Below, piece after piece: positions 5,398 to 10,211 of a DNA stretch of 10,211 bases. Location of the stretch: the NCBI GenBank assembly GCA_902475645.1, contig CABSAH010000050.1, forward strand, positions 1 to 10,211, given 5' to 3'. Below the pieces are notes generated by a model. That model worked only from the letters and a program-made list of their open reading frames with translations, had not been told where the DNA came from and did no database searches. Made by a program: the position numbers and the translations under genes. How positions within the stretch are numbered: the stretch's first letter is position 1; the number at the start of each line of letters is the position of its first letter. This DNA comes from an uncultured Christensenellaceae bacterium. GTDB lineage: Bacteria > Bacillota > Clostridia > Christensenellales > CAG-138.

Positions 5398-6735
5398 TTG
5401 AAACTCACAGGCAAAAGCCTGCGAAGCGATTTCGCGCGGTTTGTATCCGCTACTACCGCGTCGCTGATGGTGTTCTGTCTCTACTCCGTTGTAGACGGGC
5501 TTATGGTGGCCCGCGGCGTTGGGGAATACGCCATGAGCGCAGTTAATTTGGCGCTGCCGTTTACCAATATGCTGTTTGCTATTGCGGTAATGTTCGCGGT
5601 GGGCGCAAGCACCATAATTGCAATATTTATGGCGCAGAAGAAAAAACGGGAAGCGGATGAGCTGCTATCCCAAAACCTGACGGTGCTTATAATAATGGGC
5701 GTTGTCATAACGGCGGTGACGCTTATATTCACGGAGCCCATTGCACGCCTGCTCGGCGCAAACGACATTACGCTCGATTACACCGTCAACTACCTTAAAG
5801 GCCTTGCGCCGTTCAGTGCTTTCTTTTTGATATCGTACAATCTGGAGGTGCTGATAAAGACGGACGGATTCCCGCAGACCGCGCTTATAACGGTCATAAT
5901 CGGGTGCCTGTCCAACTGCGTGATGGACTATGTGGCAATATTCATATTGGACATGGGCACATACGGCGCGGCTTTTGCAACGGGGCTTTCCCAGCTTATA
6001 ACAAGCACAATATACATTGTGCATTTCCTGGGCGGCCGCTGCTCCTTCAAAATAAGGAAATTCCGCTTCGATCCGCATATATACAAGCGCCTTATACCCA
6101 TTGGCTTTGCCGATGGCGTTACGGAGCTTTGCACGGGCGTTATGATGTTCATATTCAACCGCACTGTGCTGCATTATATCGGCAACGACGGCGTGGTGAC
6201 ATATACAATAATCGCATACGTGAACACGGTTGTCATAAATCTTATGATGGGCGTGTCGCAGGGCTCGCAGCCGCTTGTAAGCTTCTATTACGGCGAAGGC
6301 AGCCGCGAAAAATGCAAAACATTGCTTAAATACGGCGTGCGCACGGTAACGGCCATGGCTGCGATAATATTCGTCGGGCTCTACATATGCGCAAATCAGG
6401 TGGTCGGCATATTCCTCAAGGATTCCGACCCCGGGCTTATAGACTTCAGCGTTAAGGCGTTCAGAACGTATAGCTTTTCATATATAATACTGGGCTTTAA
6501 CGTGCTGATAGGCGGCTTTATGACCGCGATTGAAAGACCCAAGCAGGCCATTGCAATATCCATAGGCCGCGGGCTGGCGCTGCAAAGCATAAGCCTTATG
6601 GCGCTTTCGCTCGCATTCGGCGCGAACGGAATATGGTATACGCCCATTTTTTCGGAGGCATTGTGCCTTGTTATGTCAATATTGTTCCTGCGGCAGTATC
6701 TTAAAACGGATTCTATGCCGAAGGCCACGGCATAA
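5398..6735 (+). CDS. MATE-family multidrug/Na+ (or H+) antiporter
   Basis: This 445-residue protein has about twelve transmembrane helices in two similar six-helix halves, the MATE architecture, and the usual family length. Recognisable features are S-V-V-D-G-L-M-V-A near residue 31, VGASTIIAIFMAQKKK near 68-83, the inter-helix G-A-N-D-I stretch, and G-V-S-Q-G-S-Q-P-L-V-S-F-Y-Y-G in the second half, typical of the MepA/DinF-like group. It should use an ion gradient to expel organic cations or metabolites; the substrate is unknown. It begins with TTG at 5398-5400, with GAAAGG about ten bases upstream; no in-frame ATG is close. Its last 23 bases overlap the 3' end of the convergent xdhC, with no terminator between them. 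Confidence 0.92.
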   Translation: MKLTGKSLRSDFARFVSATTASLMVFCLYSVVDGLMVARGVGEYAMSAVNLALPFTNMLFAIAVMFAVGASTIIAIFMAQKKKREADELLSQNLTVLIIMGVVITAVTLIFTEPIARLLGANDITLDYTVNYLKGLAPFSAFFLISYNLEVLIKTDGFPQTALITVIIGCLSNCVMDYVAIFILDMGTYGAAFATGLSQLITSTIYIVHFLGGRCSFKIRKFRFDPHIYKRLIPIGFADGVTELCTGVMMFIFNRTVLHYIGNDGVVTYTIIAYVNTVVINLMMGVSQGSQPLVSFYYGEGSREKCKTLLKYGVRTVTAMAAIIFVGLYICANQVVGIFLKDSDPGLIDFSVKAFRTYSFSYIILGFNVLIGGFMTAIERPKQAIAISIGRGLALQSISLMALSLAFGANGIWYTPIFSEALCLVMSILFLRQYLKTDSMPKATA

Positions 6736-7741
6736 CGCCGCCCGCACCCGAATTCACGGCAATAAGCTCGGCGGCTATGCTTACGGCTATCTCCGCAGGC
6801 GTTTCGGCGCCGATATTGAAGCCGACGGGACAGCGCACGCGGGCTATATCCTCGCTTGAAAATCCCGCAAGCCTGAGCCGTTCGCGCGTGCGCGCGGCCT
6901 TGTGGCGCGAACCTATGCAGCCTATGTAGTGCGCGCGGGACGGCAAAACGCCGAGCAGCACGTCATAATCGGCCTCGTGCCCGGGCGTCATTACAAAAAC
7001 GGCGTCCGCATGGGTTATGCCTGCGGATTTTGAAAGCTCCGCAAAGCCGCCGCATATAAGCCCGTCGGCATCGGGGAAGTATTCGCGGCTCAATAGCGCG
7101 GGGCGGCTATCGTAAACATACACGGGCAGGCCGATGCTTTTAAGCACCGGCGCAAGCGCACGGGCAACATGCCCCGCGCCGAATATTAGCGCACGGCCTT
7201 GGCGGGAGAGCGGCTCGGTAAATATATCCGCATCATCGCCGCGGCTATATGCGGCATTGCCGCCCAAAAGCGGCAGTATCCGCGCGCCGTCAAGCCCCTG
7301 CGGGAGCGGCTCGCCCATTTTGTAAACAAAAAGCCTTGACAGCGCATCGCCGTCAATAACGTAAATCAAATAGCTGTCCTCGCTCTTAGCGGCTTGGGCG
7401 GCTATTTTTTGCGCAAGCGGAGCATCGGCGGGCGTGAACAGGCGGAAATATATGCGCACGCTGCCGCCGCATACCATGCCGATATCGCCTATTTCGCCCT
7501 TGTCAAGCGAATAGGATACCGTGCCGCTGCCGCCGCCGGCAAGCATATCCGCCGCATTTTGGCGGGCATGAAGCTCAACGCTGCCGCCGCCTACCGTGCC
7601 CGCGGTATGCCCATCGGCAAAAACGGCCATCTTTGCGCCCGCACCGCGCGGCACTGAGCCGGACGCGGCAATTACGCTGCAAAGCACCGCGCTTTCGCCA
7701 AGGGATAACCTTTCGTAAAGTTCAAAGAAAAGCTTTTGCAT
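6713..7741 (-). CDS. xdhC: XdhC/CoxI-family molybdenum hydroxylase maturation protein
   Basis: This 342-residue protein has the two XdhC domains. The N-terminal XdhC/CoxI part carries GSVPRGAGAKM at 28-38, GTVGGGSVE at 48-56 and CGG at 91-93. The C-terminal Rossmann part carries GAGHVA at 188-193, YIGCIGSRHK at 272-281 and GAETPAEIAVSIAAEL at 311-326. In characterised systems XdhC binds molybdenum cofactor, protects it during sulfuration and hands it to xanthine dehydrogenase. The frame stays open to 8308, but family homology begins at the ATG at 7739-7741, which has GGAG nine bases upstream; the longer frame is antisense to yqeC. It diverges from yqeC-yqeB, which supports a shared role in selenium-dependent hydroxylase maturation. 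The enzyme subunits are not in the window. Confidence 0.9.
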   Translation of the reverse strand: MQKLFFELYERLSLGESAVLCSVIAASGSVPRGAGAKMAVFADGHTAGTVGGGSVELHARQNAADMLAGGGSGTVSYSLDKGEIGDIGMVCGGSVRIYFRLFTPADAPLAQKIAAQAAKSEDSYLIYVIDGDALSRLFVYKMGEPLPQGLDGARILPLLGGNAAYSRGDDADIFTEPLSRQGRALIFGAGHVARALAPVLKSIGLPVYVYDSRPALLSREYFPDADGLICGGFAELSKSAGITHADAVFVMTPGHEADYDVLLGVLPSRAHYIGCIGSRHKAARTRERLRLAGFSSEDIARVRCPVGFNIGAETPAEIAVSIAAELIAVNSGAGGVMPWPSA

Positions 7742-7782
7742 AATATTAAGCTCCGTAAAAATGAGGATTGTATTCACAGGCA

Positions 7783-7811
7783 AGCATACCAGAAAAAACG
7801 GCGCATAGCAA
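7783..7811 (-). promoter_or_regulatory. Candidate xdhC promoter
   Basis: On the minus strand TTGCTA (7806-7811) and TATGCT (7783-7788) are 17 bases apart, each a 4/6 match. A second -10-like TACAAT lies at 7767-7772 without a good -35 box. Either could serve xdhC. Confidence 0.4.
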
Positions 7812-7822
7812 CAGAAAAACAT

Positions 7823-7851
7823 TTGACGGCAGGTAAAGAATGCGATATCCT
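7823..7851 (+). promoter_or_regulatory. Candidate yqeC-yqeB promoter
   Basis: TTGACG (7823-7828) and TATCCT (7846-7851) are separated by 17 bases, ending about 32 bases before the yqeC start. The -35 box is strong and the -10 box is moderate. Confidence 0.5.
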
Positions 7852-7883
7852 CATATAAAAACAACGGACGGGAGAGCGGAGCC

Positions 7884-8552
7884 ATGCTTTTGGCGGAATT
7901 GATGGACATACGGCGCGGCGCAACGGCCATAATAGGCGGCGGGGGAAAGACAACGCTTATGTACACGCTGGCAAGGGAGCTTGAAGTGGAGCATAGCGTG
8001 GCTATAATGACCACAACGCATATCGCCCTGCCACAGCATATGCCAACGCTGCTGAACCCAACGGAGGAGGACGCGCGGCTGCTGATAAAAAAGGGGCGCG
8101 CGGTATGCATAGCGAAGCAGAATGAGGATAAAAAGCTTTGCCCAAGCGATGTTACGGCGGAAAAGCTGTGCGAAATGGCGGAATATGTAATAATAGAGGC
8201 CGACGGCTCAAAGGGGCTTCCGCTAAAGGCGCATCTTGCGCACGAGCCCGTTATTCCGGTATGCGCACGGGACACCATACTTGTTATTGGCATGAGCGGC
8301 ATGGGCAAAAGCGTAAAAGAGGCGGCGCACCGGGCGGAAAGCTACTGCCTGCTCGGTCAATGCGCGGCGGAGGATACGGTAACGCCCCGAATTGCCGCGC
8401 GCGTTGCGAATGCGGAGGGGCTGCACACAAAGGCGTTCCTTAACCAGATGGACGCGGCAAAAGCGGGGCAGGCGGAGGAGCTTGCGCGGCTTTTGAACAC
8501 AAGGGTATACGGCGGTGCGCTTATGAAGGGAGAATGGCGATGCTTGTGCTGA
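7884..8552 (+). CDS. yqeC: YqeC-family putative selenium cofactor biosynthesis protein
   Basis: This 222-residue cytosolic P-loop protein has a glycine-rich Walker A at residues 18-24 (GGGGKTT), TTTHIALP at 43-50, and the family signature EADGSKGLPLKAH at 105-117, which probably lies in the Mg/nucleotide-binding core. LNQMD at 186-190 sits where many P-loop GTPases have NKxD. Comparative genomics by others placed YqeC with YqeB, SelD and molybdenum hydroxylases lacking selenocysteine, so it is thought to help make or insert the labile selenium cofactor; the reaction is unknown. The ATG has GGGAG and GGAG elements upstream. It overlaps yqeB by 13 bases, and both follow a candidate promoter in the region shared with xdhC. 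Length is close to the family norm. Confidence 0.88.
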   Translation: MLLAELMDIRRGATAIIGGGGKTTLMYTLARELEVEHSVAIMTTTHIALPQHMPTLLNPTEEDARLLIKKGRAVCIAKQNEDKKLCPSDVTAEKLCEMAEYVIIEADGSKGLPLKAHLAHEPVIPVCARDTILVIGMSGMGKSVKEAAHRAESYCLLGQCAAEDTVTPRIAARVANAEGLHTKAFLNQMDAAKAGQAEELARLLNTRVYGGALMKGEWRCLC

Positions 8553-9334
8553 TAAAGGGCGCGGGTGATATAGCAAGCGGCGTTGCGCTGCGGCTGCATA
8601 GGTGCGGCTTTGCCGTGGTTATGACGGATACGGCGAACCCAACAGCCATACGGCGCACCGTATGCTTCAGCGAGGCTGTAAGGCTTGGCGAGGCGAGCGT
8701 TGAGGGGATAAGGGCAAGGCGTGCCGAAAACGCGGAGGACGCGCTGAAAATAATAAAGGCGGGCGAAATACCCGTTATTGCCGATGAAGAATGTGTATGC
8801 AGGGCAGAGCTTAGGCCGCATGTTATCATTGATGCCGTAATAGCGAAGAAAAACATAAATACGCGCAAGGATGATGCGCCCATAGTAATTGCATTGGGGC
8901 CGGGCTTTACGGCGGGAAAGGATTGCCACGCGGTAATAGAAACGCAGCGTGGGCATGACCTTGGCAGGGTGATACTTAAAGGGAGTGCGGCGGCGAATAC
9001 GGGCGTGCCGGGAATTATAGGCGGCGTTGGCGCGGATAGGGTGCTGCGCGCGCCGTGCAGCGGCACGTTTGAGCCGATATGCAAAATAGGCGATATGGTA
9101 AAGGCGGGGGATACCGTTGCCGCGGTGAACGGAGAGCCCATTAAAACAAAGATATCCGGCGTTCTGCGCGGACTGCTGCCGCAGGGTGCAAATGTACACG
9201 GCGGCATGAAAAGCGGGGATGTTGACCCGCGCGGGGAGCTATGCAGCTGCTATACGGCGTCCGACAAGGCGATGGCGATAGCGGGCGGCGTGCTGGAGGC
9301 GATACTGGCGCTAAGCGGCATTATTTCTCAATGA
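8540..9334 (+). CDS. yqeB: YqeB-family selenium-dependent molybdenum hydroxylase maturation protein
   Basis: This 264-residue protein has a Rossmann-like N-terminus (KGAGDIASGVALRL from residue 6), then TDTANPTAIRRTV, a central GPGFTAGKDCHAVIETQRGH, a KGSAAANTG segment, and a C-terminal beta-rich region (APCSGTFEPICKIGDMVKAGD) that reads like a biotinyl/lipoyl-type hammerhead, ending in GDVDPRGELC. This is the EF2563/YqeB family that accompanies selD and selenium-dependent molybdenum hydroxylases; its reaction is unproven. The ATG at 8540 is chosen because AAGGGAG lies seven bases upstream; the ATG at 8534 is only one base from it. It is translationally coupled to yqeC and overlaps the convergent murI by 14 bases. 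Confidence 0.9.
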   Translation: MLVLIKGAGDIASGVALRLHRCGFAVVMTDTANPTAIRRTVCFSEAVRLGEASVEGIRARRAENAEDALKIIKAGEIPVIADEECVCRAELRPHVIIDAVIAKKNINTRKDDAPIVIALGPGFTAGKDCHAVIETQRGHDLGRVILKGSAAANTGVPGIIGGVGADRVLRAPCSGTFEPICKIGDMVKAGDTVAAVNGEPIKTKISGVLRGLLPQGANVHGGMKSGDVDPRGELCSCYTASDKAMAIAGGVLEAILALSGIISQ

Positions 9335-10094
9335 GCGTGCGGAACAGCGGCTCAAGGCGGGCGGCGTCGCCACTGGTGCGGTATTCGACATGCGCGCTGC
9401 CGCACGGGTTTTCAAGGTTGTTTTCTTTAAGCACACGCCCAAGCTGGCGCACGGTAGCGGCGTTGCCGTCAAACAATTCGGCCTTTCCCTTAAAATGCAG
9501 CGATGCATAGCGGGCAAAGGCGTTTTTTATAAAAACGTAATGCGTGCAGCCCATTACCATGGCGTCTATCGTTTCGCCTTCAAGGAAGGACAGATGCTTT
9601 TCCAGTATATCATCGAAGCCGTCGGCGGCAAAGCAGCCGCTCTCTATCCGCTCAACCAGCCCCGGGCAGGGCACGCTTATGACGCGGGCGGGATTTTTCA
9701 TGGTGGAAAGCAGGTGCTTATAGCGCGGAAGATTCGCCGTGGCTGCCGTTGAAAGCATAAGCACGCGGCCGTGGCCTTGGGTTTCGCAGGCGGGCTTGAT
9801 GGCGGGCTCTATGCTTACTATCGGGAACGGAAATGCGCTGCGGAGCGCGTCTATGCAGGTTGCCGTGGCGGTATTGCAGGCTATAACGGCGGCCTTTATG
9901 CCAAAGCTTGCCATTGCCGCAACGCTTTTTTCGGTAAGGGACGCAATTTCGGAATATGACCTGTCGCCATACGGGGCGTTGGCATTATCCCCGTAATACA
10001 GGTAATTTTCGCGCGGCAGCAGGCGCAAAGCCTCGCGCAGCACGCCGGCGCCGCCCAAACCGCTGTCAAAAAATCCTACGGGACGCATGTCCAC
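9321..10094 (-). CDS. murI: Glutamate racemase
   Basis: This 257-residue cytosolic enzyme converts L- to D-glutamate for peptidoglycan precursors without a cofactor. The Asp/Glu racemase signatures are intact: GFFDSGLGG at 7-15 with D10-S11, YGDNANAPYG at 34-43, the first catalytic cysteine C73 in ACNTATA, and the second C183 in GCTHY. Length matches the family (about 260). The start is probably GTG at 10092-10094, with GGTGA six bases upstream; ATG at 10086-10088 would shorten it by two residues. Two candidate promoters lie upstream. The last 14 bases overlap the convergent yqeB, with no terminator between them. Aspartate racemase is a less likely alternative. Confidence 0.95.
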   Translation of the reverse strand: MDMRPVGFFDSGLGGAGVLREALRLLPRENYLYYGDNANAPYGDRSYSEIASLTEKSVAAMASFGIKAAVIACNTATATCIDALRSAFPFPIVSIEPAIKPACETQGHGRVLMLSTAATANLPRYKHLLSTMKNPARVISVPCPGLVERIESGCFAADGFDDILEKHLSFLEGETIDAMVMGCTHYVFIKNAFARYASLHFKGKAELFDGNAATVRQLGRVLKENNLENPCGSAHVEYRTSGDAARLEPLFRTLIEK

Positions 10095-10130
10095 AAAAAC
10101 TCACCGCCTTCAAAAAACTTTTTGTTGAAT

Positions 10131-10160
10131 ATTATATGCATTTAGGGGCTTTTTTGGCAA
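10131..10160 (-). promoter_or_regulatory. Proximal murI promoter
   Basis: On the minus strand TTGCCA (10155-10160) and a perfect TATAAT (10131-10136) are 18 bases apart in an AT-rich stretch. It would give a leader of about 30 bases before the murI start. Confidence 0.6.
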
Positions 10161-10188
10161 GGATAAAAAACATATAAAAAAAAGTCAA
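10160..10188 (-). promoter_or_regulatory. Possible distal murI promoter
   Basis: TTGACT (10183-10188) and TATCCT (10160-10165) on the minus strand are 17 bases apart. The -10 box shares its last base with the proximal -35 box, so the two could not be used at once. It is weaker evidence than the proximal promoter. Confidence 0.35.
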
Positions 10189-10203
10189 AAAAAAGCGTTG
10201 ACA
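10165..10203 (+). promoter_or_regulatory. Perfect -35 box with upstream A-tracts at the window edge
   Basis: TTGACA (10198-10203) is preceded by A-tracts at 10165-10170, 10176-10183 and 10187-10194, roughly in phase with the helix, resembling an UP element. The -10 box and the gene lie beyond the window. GTCAA (10184-10188) and TTGAC (10198-10202) also form a small inverted repeat. Confidence 0.4.
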
Positions 10204-10211
10204 AGGGGTGG

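Noticed and set aside
7742..8308. N-terminal extension of the xdhC frame by about 190 codons
   Set aside because: The extension is antisense to yqeC and the divergent promoters, lacks homology, and the XdhC domain begins right at the ATG at 7741 with a good GGAG.
8357..9207. Two long minus-strand open frames (280 and 228 codons) over yqeC/yqeB
   Set aside because: Both are shadows of the clearly recognised plus-strand genes; their compositions (tyrosine/arginine-rich or serine/proline-rich) are typical of antisense frames.
1..10211. CRISPR arrays, tRNA or rRNA genes, insertion sequences, phage or toxin-antitoxin genes
   Set aside because: A reading of both strands showed no spaced repeats, cloverleaf, terminal inverted repeats or transposase motifs; the window is dense with ordinary metabolic and transport genes.

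Overview
The window looks like chromosomal DNA of an anaerobic bacterium of the Clostridia (Bacillota). The pointers are a clostridial-type 2[4Fe-4S] ferredoxin, a probable KamB/KamC aminomutase reactivase pair, selenium/molybdenum hydroxylase maturation genes (xdhC, yqeC, yqeB), GGAGG-type ribosome binding sites, occasional GTG and TTG starts, and frequent ATA isoleucine codons. No ribosomal RNA, tRNA, CRISPR array, insertion sequence or phage gene was seen, so the lineage cannot be fixed more precisely.

Left arm (about 65-3960, minus strand): one probable operon reads right to left. A good sigma-A promoter at 3925-3953 is followed by class II fructose-bisphosphate aldolase, a small acidic DUF1292 protein, a P-loop protein resembling KamB, a MutS-like ATPase resembling KamC, and a clear rho-independent terminator at 67-93. 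KamB and KamC are known as the ATP-dependent reactivase of B12-dependent lysine 5,6-aminomutase. The aminomutase itself and the rest of lysine fermentation are not in the window.

Centre (3890-6735, plus strand): a 187-base divergent intergenic region holds promoters in both directions and an inverted repeat over the aldolase -35 box. It is followed by a 56-residue ferredoxin whose two cluster motifs are an exact 35-base DNA repeat, one or two terminators, a ten-helix EamA/DMT transporter, and a MATE-family transporter that begins with TTG.

Right arm (6713-10211): xdhC (minus) diverges from an overlapping yqeC-yqeB pair (plus). These three families serve molybdenum hydroxylases, and yqeB/yqeC mark the selenium-dependent form, so the host probably has a labile-selenium xanthine or purine hydroxylase elsewhere. 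Glutamate racemase (murI, minus) converges on yqeB with a short overlap. Its upstream region carries two candidate promoters and, at the very edge, an A-tract-rich stretch ending in a perfect plus-strand TTGACA box for a gene beyond the window.

Gene density is high. Both convergent gene pairs (MATE/xdhC and yqeB/murI) overlap at their 3' ends. Most functions are recognised families; the most unusual points are the operon pairing of the reactivase with aldolase and DUF1292, the exact ferredoxin repeat, and the candidate operator in the divergent aldolase/ferredoxin region.
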